A stretch of DNA of 64,000 nucleotides from Hippopus hippopus (Eukaryota; Mollusca; Bivalvia; Cardiida; Cardiidae), in the NCBI GenBank assembly GCA_946811185.2, contig OX328106.1, positions 30,626,426 to 30,690,425 on the forward strand, given 5' to 3'. Below, piece after piece: positions 10,330 through 21,106 of the stretch (the first letter of the stretch is position 1; the number at the start of each line of letters is the position of its first letter). Under the pieces are notes generated by a model that saw only the letters and a program-made list of their open reading frames with translations, made no database searches and was not told the origin of the DNA. The position numbers were made by a program, and so were the translations under genes.

Positions 10330-10790
10330 CAAAATTCAACTCTGTACTAAACAGCCAGATTTTAGGCCTGTCCATACTGTGGACAATCTACAGACTGCAA
10401 ATTAACGGTTTATAAAGTGATTCTGAGTTTTAACAACCTCAGAGAGGAATAATTTTGAGAATATGGTAGAAAAAGGATGAAATGCTGATTACCAACATTT
10501 TATCCTCTTCCTGAAATGATTTTTATTATCCTTTAAAGGAAAAATGCCACAATTTTATCCCACATTTAATTTGCTGACTGCAATGGCTTTGGATTTCAAC
10601 AAGACCAAAATTTTGTTGTTTGGTAAAGAGTTAAATGTAGCTCAAATGTTAGGATTTGTCTTTGGTTGGAAAAAAACCTTGTAGGAACAAGAAAAAATGT
10701 TCATAAGTGTTCTTGCCTTCTCTTTCAATGTTTTCAAAAGCCTTATTCCCTAGGACTGTAAAATATGTAATCATTTGGCAAAAGGCTTAT
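10330..10790. mobile_element. Family A MITE copies, decayed
   Basis: One copy runs from CTGTACTAAACAGCC to GGTAAAGAGTTAA (TTAA at 10631-10634). A second, reverse half-copy starts at that same TTAA. The central palindromes are largely lost. Confidence 0.45.
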
Positions 10791-11109
10791 TGTTGTATAA
10801 AGTTTTTCTTGTGTGAAACTTTTTTTCTGTTTGTATTGAGATTGTTTTTGTTTTAGTATTAAATTTTTTGTGTTGCTCAATATACAAGACTATGTATTGT
10901 AACCAGTATCATTTTATTGTGTGTGAACACTGTTTTAGTAATTTTCAGTATTATTTTTGTTTTGTCTTTTTTGCGTGGCTTATGTGTTGTTTGTGTTTTG
11001 TTATAAACTATGAGGTACCATATTTTTTGTACAGTGTGAAATGTTCAAAATTAGAAAAGAATAAATTAATTTTGCATACAACCAAAAACAAGTTCATAAT
11101 TTCATCATT

Positions 11110-11570
11110 TCTGAAATAGGGCACAAAACACTGTGGAATGACGAAAAAATGTTGGTTACCAGTATTTTCTCCTTTTCTCACAATGTTTTCAAAAGACTCT
11201 TACTTCAATGCTGTCAAAACAGGATTGTGTGTTAAAGGATAAATACCTGTTGAAATGTATTGCACACACTTGCTTACTTATCTCACAAAATGTAAAGAAA
11301 GCTTTAGATAAAATTGCTTCATATGTATATCCTCATACAGTAATTACTCAATTAAAGCCAGTGACCCTTTTCCAAACAACTTTGAAGACAAAGGCTATTA
11401 AAGACATGAGAAAAGGAAGAAATCCTGATGACCAGCATGTTCTGCTTTTCTTGCAATGTTTTCTACTCTTTCTGGGACAGCTTCCATTGTTTGATCCATG
11501 TTTAATTTGTCGTCTACAGATGTTTTTAATTTGGATGAGTCTAAAATTCTGTCATTTGGTACAGAGTTAA
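11110..11570 (+). mobile_element. Family A MITE copies, decayed pair
   Basis: A partial copy (11110-11248) and a fuller one (about 11340-11570) whose right end GGTACAGAGTTAA supplies the TTAA used by the next copy. Confidence 0.5.
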
Positions 11571-11785
11571 CCCATTACCACACAATCCCTACTTTTGACG
11601 ACCCTGAGAAAGAAGCCTTTAGAAAACATTGTGGGAAAAGGAGAAAATGCTGATAACCAGCATTTTCTCCTTTTCCCACAATGTTTTCTACCCTTCACAA
11701 AACAAATTTCAGAATTTGAGTCTCTTTTATTTTATCATCTGCATATGCTTTCGATTTGGACAAACCTAAAATTTTGTCATTTTTC
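11567..11785 (+). mobile_element. Family A MITE, right end cut by another element
   Basis: Left TTAACCCATTACCACA shares its TTAA (11567-11570) with the preceding copy. The core palindrome GAGAAAATGCTGATAACCAG is intact. The right end stops at CATTTTTC where the family C element begins. Confidence 0.65.
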
Positions 11786-12812
11786 AGCTCTACTTGCTAA
11801 AAGCCAGCAGAGCTTATGTCATGGTATGGTTTCCGTCGTCTGTCCGTCCGTCAGTCTTTTTCTTGTTGACGTGATAAAGTCTGCATTTGTTTTCATATTT
11901 TCATGAAACTTGCACAGTTCGTTTATCTCATCCATAGCTTGAACCCTATTGATTTTGAAAAAATCCAACAAACAGTATGGGAAAAGTAGCCATTTGAAGT
12001 TGAAAATTTCCATTTCTTGTTTACGCAATAAAGTCTGCATTTGTGGTCAGATTTTCGTGAAACTTGTACAGTTTGTTTATCTTATCAATAGCTTGAACCC
12101 TATTGATTTTGAAAAAAAATCCAACAAACAGTATGGGAAAAGTAGCCATTTCCAGTTAAAAATTTCCATTTATTGTTTACATGAAAAGTCTCCATTTATT
12201 ATCAGAATTTTTGGAAACTTGCACAATTTGTTTATCTCATCAATAGCTTGAAACCTATTGAGTTTGAAAAAAATCCAACAAACAGTATGGGAAAAGTAGC
12301 CATTTGAAGTTGAAAATTTCCATTTCTTCTTAAGGCAATGAAGTCCACAGTTTTGATCCAATTCTTTTGAAACTTTCAAAGATTGTTTGATCTATCAAAG
12401 GAATAAAATCTAGTAAAAGTGAAGAAAATCTAGTAATCTGCTCAGGAAAAGCAGCCATTTGATAACTTAGTATTGTTTACTCAACAAAGTCCACATTATT
12501 TGTTGCATTTCTTTGAAATTTGCTAGGATTGTTTAATACAAGGTGTACTGAAACCCTATCAAATTTGGCTGGATTCCAAACAATTATTTTTTCAGAAATT
12601 GCACTTCTTTTCTTTTTCACTGTTTGTTCAATTCACCATGCCTACTCATGCTGTCTTAGTGGGCCCAAGCCAACTTTTAAGAACACCCCCCCCTTTTTTT
12701 TGTGTGTTTTTTGTCTTTTTTCTTTTTGCGTCATGAATTCATAATGTATGCTAGCAAAAAAGCAAAATCACTGCCAGTAGAGCGATTTCAGGCCTTCAAG
12801 GGTCTCTAGTTT
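11786..12812 (+). mobile_element. Pearl/HINE-like element, family C, near-complete
   Basis: Left end AGCTC...CAGAGCTT, then a GTCCGTCCGTCAG stretch and about three clear tandem units of ~140 bp (AACTTGCACAGTTTGTTTAT, GGGAAAAGTAGCCATTT) plus decayed ones. The right end is a GGCCTTCAAGGGTC hairpin with TCTAGT. Same architecture as 33341-34303. Confidence 0.7.
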
Positions 12813-13495
12813 AAATCATAAGTTTGTATTCATTAGCCATCCTAGACTGCATCTTAGTCTTATTCTCAATTTAGAAAGTAACACAATTTCTGATTGGCTA
12901 AAAGCATTTGGTTTAGGCAATCAGGAAGCATGTTACTCAAAAATCTAGAAAATTATTTAGGATTAAATGAAGGATGTTATTAAGAATTGTTGATGAATAC
13001 AGACTTGGCCATTACATGGAACAAAAACAATTTGTGTTTTAACACAGTTAGAAGGTTGATTTTCACTTGGTTGTATCATTCAAAATTTGGAGATATTTCC
13101 AATTTCAAATTGCAATGTATATGTCTTTTCAACTAGCTAAAATCATCAAATTCATTGATTATAAAGGATTCGTGAACAACGGGTGACTGTTATTACATAT
13201 TTCTAACTACCATTCTTACAGGTCAATGTGAAAGTTGAAAAACTGGTGGTAAAAGAGACAGAATAATGATGTTTTTTCCCTTTTCAACCAAGGGCGCAGC
13301 GTCCATTACACACATTAAGCAAGTGTGTGATTGTAGGAAAAATGGGAACAAGCAGAACGTTCTTTTATCACTTTATAGAACAACTCCATTTTCATAATTG
13401 AACCTAAAACTGCACAGAAAAATTCCAACCAATAGATAAAAGCGAAATATTGCAATTTCATCATATCTCTTTTCTATGGAAAATCAAATGCACAG
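12813..13495 (+). other. Unassigned stretch with one possible terminal exon
   Basis: Mostly plain AT-rich sequence. A T/C tract and ACAG at 13221 precede an open stretch 13222-13266, 14 codons beginning VNVKVEKLVVK and a TAA. It is open only in phase 0. Too short to assign, and it could be chance. Confidence 0.2.
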
Positions 13496-13507
13496 TGTAT
13501 TGGACAG

Positions 13508-13562
13508 AGTAGATCAAGATCAGACTGCATGTTCTGTGCAGTCTGATTTTGATTTACACTGT
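13508..13562. repeat. Family B hairpin
   Basis: AGATCAAGATCAGACTGCA and its near-exact complement flank a 7-base loop; two mismatches in the right arm. Confidence 0.6.
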
Positions 13563-13914
13563 CTGCTAAAGTGCTCTGTATCATGCTTAGCAGCCTTGGG
13601 GTGAAATAGCATTTTTGATTCGGAGTGCATAATGATTCTGAACCCCTGGTTACGCCTTTGCTAAGTAAAAGACATAACAAAAACTTTTTGACACAATTTT
13701 TTGGTGTTGTGAGTTATATCTCAGGCATGCCGGTATATGGATCTACCTTATGAAGAAAATCAATATGACCATTGCTATATTTGGCTGATAAACGTCCTTA
13801 GGTAGAAAGTGAATGTGAGGAGAATGTTGTTCAAAGTACCAGTAAAAGAAGCCTCAGGAAAGCATGAGTAGTTGCACTGGTTGCAGCAATACAATTGTAA
13901 TATTTAGGACGGCG

Positions 13915-14142
13915 TTAACCCTTTACCACACAATCCCGACTTTTAACGACCCTGAGAAGAAAGCTTTTGAAAACATGGTGGGAAAAGGAGAAAATGCTGG
14001 TAACCAGCATTTTCTCCTTTTCCCACTATGTTTTCTACCCTTCCCAAATTGAATTTCAATTTTTGATTCACATTTATTTTGTGGTCTGCACATGCTTTCA
14101 ATTTGGACTAGTCCAAAACTTTGTCGTTTGGTAAAGAGTTAA
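13915..14142 (+). mobile_element. Family A MITE, complete
   Basis: TTAA at 13915-13918 and 14139-14142. Ends are TTAACCCTTTACCACA and GGTAAAGAGTTAA. The core palindrome has GCTGGTAACCAGC at its centre. Confidence 0.75.
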
Positions 14143-14397
14143 ACAGATAAGATCTTCGGTCTACACTGTTGGATTTTTTGAGAAATACTGTGATCCAAAT
14201 AGCTTTGTAGTACTGAATAGGTTGGTTTGTTTATTTCCTGAGAATGTACATGTATAGTGCATTCTTGGGTTAATGTTTTTAATTACAGTTAGGAATTGTC
14301 ACATAATGTGAAAGTTATGGAGCAAAAATAAAAGGGTTGACAAATTGAGAAAGTTTAGTGTCAGCCAGGTCTGTATTAACGAACCATTCTTTGAATA

Positions 14398-14663
14398 ATT
14401 GAGTCATGCTCTGTGAAAAGGGGGTTTAATGCATTTGCAAGATGTAGTGATCCAGGTCAGCCTGCGCAGTCCACACTAGCTGACATGTTGCAAAATTTTT
14501 GCTTTTGGTAAGTTTTTTGAATGTCTAAGGACCATTCTATCTCAGGATTTGGTTGGATGTGAGACAAAATGGATTTTATGAATCCATAATTATCTGATGA
14601 CTTGCTTGTGTTAATGCATCACACAGACACATTAAACCCTGTTTTGCCAGAGCGCTGCCCAAT
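14398..14663 (+). mobile_element. 'CTCTGTGAAAAGGG' MITE (family F), near-complete
   Basis: Starts GAGTCATGCTCTGTGAAAAG and ends AAACCCTGTTTTGCCAGAGC, giving inverted ends of ~20 bp with mismatches. Contains the family's CAGCCTGCGCAG block and the AATTATCTGATGACTTGC trailer. About 265 bp. Confidence 0.6.
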
Positions 14664-15066
14664 GATTTAGTTCTCGATCTAGATTCAAGGACTACGTATC
14701 TTGCAGTCTGAGACGCATTGCTGCAGCAGCTTAGATGAGTACTTTAAAAGTAAAATTAGAGCTTTTTGTAGAATGGATGGTAAATATGGATCTAGGATGT
14801 CACATTTTTCCTCCCGTCAGTATATATTTTTTACAGTCTGTGATATGATATAAATATACATATATATTTTTCACTTTTGTATTTCGTTATGTCATTATGA
14901 AATGTGAAATATTGTTGAAACACGTTGGGTAAGTTCATCTATGACCATTTTGTTTTTGTATCAGTATTGCTTTGCGTTCACTCGTGTGAAGTAAAAGTAC
15001 AATAAAGATCATTATCAAATTAATTCTGTATTTCAATCTTATCCTGTATGTGCATAAATGCTGTGT
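14664..15066. other. Stretch with no recognised feature
   Basis: AT-rich, including a TATATATTTTT-rich patch near 14860. No exon or repeat placed. Confidence 0.4.
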
Positions 15067-15295
15067 TTAACCCTTTAACACACAATCCCGAGTTTTAATG
15101 ACCCCAAGGAAGAAGGCTTTTGAAAACAGTGTGGGATATGGAGAAAATGCTGGTCACCAGCATTTTCTCCTTTTCCCACGATGTTTTATGCCCTTTCTAA
15201 GACTAATTCCATCATTTTACTCACATTTAATTTGTCATCTGCAAATGCTTTCAAATTGGACTATTCTAAGATTTTGTTGTCTGGTAAAGAGTTAA
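15067..15295 (+). mobile_element. Family A MITE, complete
   Basis: TTAA at 15067-15070 and 15292-15295. Core GAGAAAATGCTGGTCACCAG has one change from the usual palindrome. Confidence 0.75.
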
Positions 15296-15521
15296 ATCTG
15301 TACCAAACAAGCCATTGTTGTAGTATCCCAGAGGTACAAGACTTTTGAAAACGATGTGGGAAAAGGAGAAAATGCTGGAAGCTACCATTTTCTCCTTTTT
15401 TCACAATGTATTTCACTCTTCCCAAAAAATCCAATCATTTGAGTAACATTTTATTTTGTCGTCTACAAAGGGTTTTTAATCTGGTGGGGTATAAATTTCT
15501 GATGTTTTGTAAAAAGTTATT
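15292..15521 (+). mobile_element. Family A MITE, decayed, sharing TTAA with its neighbour
   Basis: Begins at the TTAA that ends the preceding copy. The core is GAGAAAATGCTGGAAGCTACC. The right end has drifted to TGTAAAAAGTTATT. Confidence 0.5.
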
Positions 15522-15849
15522 CTTTAGTTTGATTATAGAGATATAAACACAAAGCTATCTAAAGTAGAAGTAAGGTGATATTCCAGCCAACTGTTCATCA
15601 GTTGGAAGATTTTCTTCATTCATAGAATTTTCTGCCTGGCTGACTTTGTCTGATGGAAGGTTTTTCTTGTGTGATGAAGGCTGATTCAAAAAATTGTTCT
15701 ATCCGAAAGAGATCAGCTGAAAATGACAAATGATGATAATCAGTCCTTTTACCTCATTATTTCTTCCAAAAGACACTTGCAGCCAAAGACTTTCAAAACT
15801 TCATCAAAATCATGAACAATCATAATAATAAAGATTCTGTTCAAGAATG

Positions 15850-15990
15850 CTGGTGAAAGGTATGGCAAAGAGAAATTGCTTTCTATTCCAAATTTCTCTT
15901 TTTTCCCCAATATTTTCAGTCTGGGGAAGAAGACTTTTGAAAGTATTGCTGGAAAAGGAGAAAATGCTGGTAACCCTTCCAGAATGACTT
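15850..15990 (-). mobile_element. Family A MITE fragment inside the AAGAB-like locus
   Basis: GGAAAAGGAGAAAATGCTGG and neighbouring blocks are present without TTAA ends. More fragments of the same type lie at about 16245-16400 and 16500-16550. Confidence 0.4.
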
Positions 15991-16689
15991 TTGTCATTTC
16001 TTGAGAAAAACTTTGGCCTAGATGGGATTCAATTTACTGGAGTAACAGCCCCATATTTACCAATGTGCTACCATAGCATGATAATTGACATTGGTTCCTT
16101 AATAATGGGAAGAGAAATAAAGACAGAAGTGTTTGATTTTTTTTTTTCACAACTTATCCAGTTCAACAGTCTACATATCAACCCTTTACAGGATGTCTGC
16201 AAATCCACACAGCAAGAGTGAAACTAATTTTGATGTGTGTGATGCTCGAACTGTTATCTGTTTTATCTTGAGTGCAAGGGAAGGTATGACTACCACAGTG
16301 TGTGACACATTGAGGAAGATGACTTTGAAAACATTGTGGTAATACGAGAAAATGTTGTTTAAGAAATATCCATGGATAAAGTGTATTTTTTCCAACAATA
16401 CACAATTTAGAATCTGGACAACAAAAATGCCACCGGTATGTTCTATAGCAATGAATGATGCTTACCAGAAAGCAAGTGAAAAAATTAATTCTCTGACATT
16501 TCCGAACTAAAAGACTTTGAAAACATTACGACAAAAGGGAAAAGACGGGTTGAACAAAGACACAGTTCTATTATATGTTTGAATTACTCAATACATGCAC
16601 TTACAGCTTCAGAGTACTTTTTTCTTTCATCTGGAGGAAGGGAGTTTGCATTTTCTGAAATATATAATTTATGTATGTTAATACTTGTA

Positions 16690-16920
16690 TTAGAGTTTAG
16701 CGCCATTTCAACAGCTTAGGTTATATCACAGTGGTCAGTGCACCTATGCAAGTGTTTCCTGACACAACTTTCTGTCCTAGCCCCTGGCTACTTTTCTCAC
16801 ATTCATCAGAGGTGAGAGGCGAAAAATCGCAGGAAAGACAGTTTGCACTCAACCAGCAACCCAAAACCACCAGGTCACGGGTCAGATATGCTAACCACTC
16901 AGCTACCGGACCAGGCAGTG
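16690..16920 (-). mobile_element. SINE, type 1 (tRNA-derived)
   Basis: On the minus strand a decayed tRNA-like head (CCGGTAGCTGAGTGGTTAGC) is followed by a body ending in GCGCTAAACTCTAATA. Lies within an intron of the AAGAB-like locus, itself minus-strand. Confidence 0.55.
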
Positions 16921-17860
16921 TGTTAGTAACTTAGGCACCAAAAAGGCTATTTCTCAAAACAGAAAGACTCTTCCACACAGCATTAGGTCTTGTTTTACAT
17001 CATAAAAGACGCAGAAGGTCGTTAATTTGAGATTGCATGGTAAGGGGTTAATTAAGCCAATAGAAAATGACTGTTGGCCTCCTTTAACATAGACCAAGGT
17101 CAAGGTCACACACAAACAACTTATTTGAAAAGTTTTGTTATTGCTCTCCTCTCACCTCCATACAAAAACAACAAACACAAGTGAACAAGTGCATGTAACA
17201 GTCACCTTCAGTTTTTTTTTATGTTGACACAACCTATATTTTAGTGTACAAAGGTGAATCTTTCAAAACTGCAGTTTGATAACAAATCCCTCATTTTATC
17301 ATCAACAACCATTGCTATTTTAGGTCAAAACAATTTCAGTTCTGTGTCTGTTCTCAATATGGAATAACAAAAAGACTGACTGATGAAACTAGAATCTACA
17401 ATTACCATAACCACAACACCTCCCCCCCCCCCCACACACACACACAAGTGAACAGACGTTGTGAAAAAATGGATATATGCAAGCATGCAGCTGGGTAAAA
17501 ATATCACTTATTTTTCATTTTAATTTATCACATTGAAACGCTACCACTGGCAGGTGCTTTTTGTGTCCAGCGTCTGAGCACTTCTGAAAACCTTGTGGAG
17601 AAAAGAAAATTGCCTGTAACTAGAAATATCTCTTTTTGATGAAAAAATTCCGCTTTTCCTACATGTTTTTAAATTTACTTATAGCTTGATTATACATATC
17701 TTAAAAGGATATGTAAACTTTGTCTGCCGCTGATTGGTTTTAGGTAAAAAAGAAAAAGACTTAAAACTAAGAAGATAAACCTTCTAATTGAATTCGACAT
17801 ATTGCCTTAGCTTAACTAATTAGGTTTCAGGAATTAGGCTCATCTCTTTATCTGGAATAA
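16921..17860. other. Intronic stretch, mostly featureless
   Basis: Contains a C12 run joined to (CA)n at 17422-17446 and otherwise no repeat or exon that I can place. Confidence 0.4.
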
Positions 17861-18245
17861 TGATACCTTTTATGCTGCAAATTTTTCAAACAGTTCTCCA
17901 AAAGATTGTCTACCTGAGCCATCTTGTCCAAGTGCCTCAAACAGAGCTTGGTCTGATTGAAATAAATTACATGTATCTGTAAAAACACACAACATAACCT
18001 TGTTTATATCAAGTAAGTACTAAACTAGTTGAATGTAAACCATTTGCAAAAAAAAAACTCTGAAAAAATAAGCCATTTACGTATAAAATGCAAAGTAATT
18101 TACTCTTTGCGACAAAATTTTAGATTTGCCCATACTGTAAGCATTTGAGACAGCATATTCAATAATTGAATTTGGCTTAATTTAAATGATTTCTTTGATT
18201 AGTAGAAAACCATCTGGGAAAGGAGAGAAAGACCAGAATTGTTTG

Positions 18246-18540
18246 TTTGTTTGTATGGTGTAAAATGCCATTTTCATTGTTATTGCAGCAGCCATTCCAC
18301 ATGTCCTTGCCTTCATGGAGTTTCTTTCACCAGTCATTCACACAATATTCATCGGAATCCACTGGCTATTTTCCTTTATAACCATTGTTAACAATGATCA
18401 GTGATGAGAGAGAAATGAATCCTGTTGCAACAAATATCATAAATCCTAGGAAAGAAATTCATCAAGCTGGGAACTTAAACGAGCCACCTCTTTGTTTCAA
18501 GTCCTGAACGCTGCAGACTGCACTACTGTGCTTGGCACAT
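18246..18540 (-). mobile_element. SINE, type 2 (tRNA-derived)
   Basis: Body blocks AAAATGCCATTTTCA, CACAATATTCATCGGAA and AATCCTGTTGCAACAAATAT match the fuller copies at 29.6 and 38.4 kb. The tRNA-like head is decayed. Confidence 0.55.
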
Positions 18541-18543
18541 AGA

Positions 18544-18612
18544 ATCTAATAGTGTATCTTTAAGATCAGACTGTACTACACATGCTGTCTGATCTTGATT
18601 TACACCGTCTTA
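18544..18612. repeat. Family B hairpin
   Basis: AAGATCAGACTGTA and TGCTGTCTGATCTTGATTTA pair imperfectly around an 8-base loop. A more decayed copy lies at 18768-18833. Confidence 0.45.
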
Positions 18613-18852
18613 TAATACCAATAAAAAATTGTGCTACCATGCAAAGGCTTTACAGAATTAATTCTTTGAGCACTGAATCTAAGAAATTGACCCTTCCAGT
18701 AAGGACAAAGAGCTGAAATACTGCTTTTTTCAAAGTTGTGTTGACCAGAATATGTTACAGAGAACTGGACAGCGTAGATACAAGGTCAGACTGCACATTC
18801 TAATCTTGGTCTAGACTATCTGCAAAAACAGCTTAGGCTCAGTCCAGTGCTG

Positions 18853-18950
18853 TAACCCTTTACCACACAATCCTGAATTTGATCCACCCTACGGAAAAAA
18901 GGCTTTTGAAAACACTGTTGGAAAAGGAGAAAATGCTGGTAACCAGCTGT
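18853..18950 (+). mobile_element. Family A MITE, left half only
   Basis: Starts GTAACCCTTTACCACAC and runs through GCTGGTAACCAGC, then breaks where the segment similar to 3788-4010 begins. Confidence 0.5.
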
Positions 18951-18954
18951 CAGC

Positions 18955-19150
18955 AAGGTTTATGTGTCTTTAAATGTGTTTGTTAGCAATGAAAATGGAC
19001 GTGTAACAATTAATAAGTGATTAAATTTTAAGTTTTTCATTGATCTTACTGTAATTTACTTTTTACTGAGGTAAACAGGTCTTGTTAATTGTGTGTAATT
19101 TAAGTAACTGCGAATGCGCATTCAATTTGACTCAAAGTAGGTACATATAG
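18955..19150. repeat. Second copy of the promoter-proximal segment of 3788-4010
   Basis: Shared blocks in the same order: ATGTGTCTTTAA, TAAGTGATTAAA versus TAAATGATTTAA, TGTAATTTAC, GTAAACA, and AACTGCG-ATGCG followed by CAATTTGA. Similarity looks clearly above chance but diverged. Confidence 0.5.
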
Positions 19151-20160
19151 TAAAGAAACGGTCATGTAGGAAAATAAATATGAGAGAAGATAAGAGGAAG
19201 AATGACCTAACAGCAGTTTTGTGATATCCCAATTTATTAGCTTAATGCACGATAAACAGTGTGCTCCTTAGTCCTGCCAAAAATCAGTCGAAAGAAACAT
19301 GGCATGTCTAAATATAACAAATGATCACGTGATTCAGTCATGCTTTTCAGCCGCGGAAGTTCGTAATGGAAATAGTACTGCTAATTTGTTCTGCTTGTGA
19401 GGTAAACTGACTTTGTTTTGGATTAACAAACGACAACTAGGTATGGACACCCTGTGTTTTCGGAAGCAAACATGATTCAAAAGTTCATTTTTATTTTATT
19501 TTCTTGAGGAATTATTGTGTACAAACATTGCACATGCGCAGATGTAATCTATTCTTTTTCATGCTAATTATAATATTATTGATCACCTAGGCCAGATATC
19601 CAATCAGCGCATAGCATACCTATCACGTGATCCAGACACCCAATCGAGGCACATAAAGATTCTTTTCGGCTGCGGAGGTGTAAATTGAATCGGCACTACC
19701 GTTTTTCCTCTGTGAAAAAGTGAATTTTTATTTATTAGGAAGTGAATAAGGTATTCCAGGTATGGATTATTTTAAATATTGGAATTTTACACAATTTAGC
19801 AGCTTTATTTTCCACTTTTTGATGTAAATTTTGTGTTAAAACGAATCCGAAGGCAGTGGCCCAACCTCCTTCTTTGGGTTTGAAGCAGCTCTGTTTTCAT
19901 TTGAAGTCTTCAGTCGGTTCCCGTGTTTACCACATATAATTATTTTTTCCTACGGAAAGTTACTATGATAAGCATCACTTGCCACTGAAAAATATATTGT
20001 GATCCTCTATTTGTGGAAAATCACTTAGATGGCATGAAAAAGTGAAATTGCTCGACACAGTTGTCATTTCCTGAGCATGTTAAAGTGGCACGACCGGAAA
20101 GTGATTAGATCTTTAGCGCCAGATAAGTATATCCATCCTTTTTCGCTTTACAAGCGGAAG
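19151..20160. other. Non-repeat stretch with paired CACGTG segments
   Basis: TGATCACGTGATTCAG (about 19321) and TATCACGTGATCCAG (about 19620) each lead into CCGCGGAAG / CTGCGGAGG and then a donor-like site followed by GTATGGA (19441, 19760). It reads like a duplicated 5' exon with promoter, but no coding exon is attached. A minus-strand open stretch (about 19859-19972) was not accepted as a gene. Confidence 0.3.
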
Positions 20161-20164
20161 ATAT

Positions 20165-20385
20165 AGAGCCAAGATAAGACAGTGTGTTCTGTGCAGTTTG
20201 ATCTTAATTTGTGCCATTCGCAAAAAGCGCCTCCCTGCGCCTATGGAAGATCAAACTTCCCGAGCAAGGTAAAATAAATTGAGCGCCAAATAAATAATTC
20301 CGACGTTTTTCACTAAACAAGCCGAAGGTATAGATCAAGATGAGTGCATGTTCTGTGCAGTCTGATCTTAATTTGTGCCGTCCGC
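20165..20385. repeat. Two decayed family B hairpins in tandem
   Basis: TGTTCTGTGCAGTTTGATCT and TGTTCTGTGCAGTCTGATCT lie 176 bp apart, each followed by AATTTGTGCC and CGCAAAAAGCGCCT. The left arms are eroded. Confidence 0.5.
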
Positions 20386-20701
20386 AAAAAGCGCCTGTCT
20401 GCGCCTACCGAAGATCAAATTTCATGGATATTCAGCGAGATCTTGGTCCGCAAAAATGCCTCGGCGTCTTTCCAAGATCAGACTTCACGGCTGTTCATGC
20501 TTATCTTAGTCTACTCTTATCGCAAAGACAAAAGCTTGTGATTAGCAGAATATAGGCAAGGGTAAGGCAGCTTTGCAACCGTCAGAACAACAGTGAGCCC
20601 TGTCAACTGAAGGAGTTTATATTTTTCTATTGTAAATAAGTTCCGCTGACATTTATAAGGCGCTCAGCAACTAAGCGCGACTCCTTCCTCTGTGGCTGGA
20701 A

Positions 20702-20757
20702 GTGCAGATCAAGATCAGACTGCAGAGGAAGTGCAGTCTGATCTTGAATATACACAG
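20702..20757. repeat. Family B hairpin, perfect core
   Basis: CAAGATCAGACTGCA (20710-20724) and TGCAGTCTGATCTTG (about 20732-20746) pair without mismatch around a 7-base loop. Confidence 0.7.
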
Positions 20758-20849
20758 TGATTCTTTTTACAAGAGAAATGAACTTACTAACTATCGGCTG
20801 GAAGTTTTTATTTCATTATTTAATTTTTTTTTTTTTTGGGGGGGGGGGA

Positions 20850-21106
20850 TTTTTATTGGAGTTTTAACGCCATTTTAACAGCTTATGACATCACGACGGC
20901 CAGTACACCTAGGCCTGTGTTTCCTGGCTTTCTTACACCAAAACTGATTCAACTTTATTTTCAAGCTACTGACTACTTTTCTCACATGCATTAGAGGTGA
21001 AAGGCGAAAAATTGCCAGAAAAAAAGTTTGCCTCAACCGGGTATCAAATCCGCAACCACCAGATCACGAGTCAGATACGCTAACCACTCGGCTACCCGGC
21101 CAAGAA
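20850..21106 (-). mobile_element. SINE, type 1, full length
   Basis: Minus-strand head GGCCGGGTAGCCGAGTGGTT and B-box region GGATTTGATACCC, then the body to GGCGTTAAAACTCC. Carries an A box like those at 16.7 and 27.4 kb. Confidence 0.65.

Larger units (their letters stand above)
15757..17976 (-). pseudogene. AAGAB: AAGAB-like C-terminal exons, frameshifted (unprocessed pseudogene)
   Basis: Three minus-strand segments match the C-terminal region of AAGAB (p34), a cytosolic chaperone for AP-1 and AP-2 adaptor assembly. Exon at 17976-17867 (TTTTTACAG acceptor, AAAAG/GTATCA donor) encodes ALFEALGQDGS...FGELFEKFAA and then an in-frame TAA at 17872-17870; phase and homology both ask for one more base there. 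Exon at 16654-16605 (TATATTTCAG acceptor, GCT/GTAAGT donor) encodes NSLPPDERKKYSEA, like the family's LP-ER block. A third segment from 15789 (AAAG acceptor, phase 0) reads SLAASVFWKK, the conserved A-FW motif, then TAA at 15759-15757, where the usual acidic tail is lost. Introns are kept, so it is not a retrocopy. Upstream exons were not found. A single-base sequence error could explain the frameshift but not the early stop. Confidence 0.5.

Noticed and set aside
15555..15698. Minus-strand 47-codon open stretch ending GISPYFYFR, as last exon of the AAGAB-like gene
   Set aside because: Phase would fit, but the acceptor is poor and the peptide lacks the A-FW and acidic-tail motifs found closer by at 15789.
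19859..19972. Minus-strand open stretch of ~37 codons with KTSNENRAASNPKKEVG
   Set aside because: Plausible linker-like peptide and a possible acceptor, but no donor, no homologue and an immediate TAA. Left as unproven.
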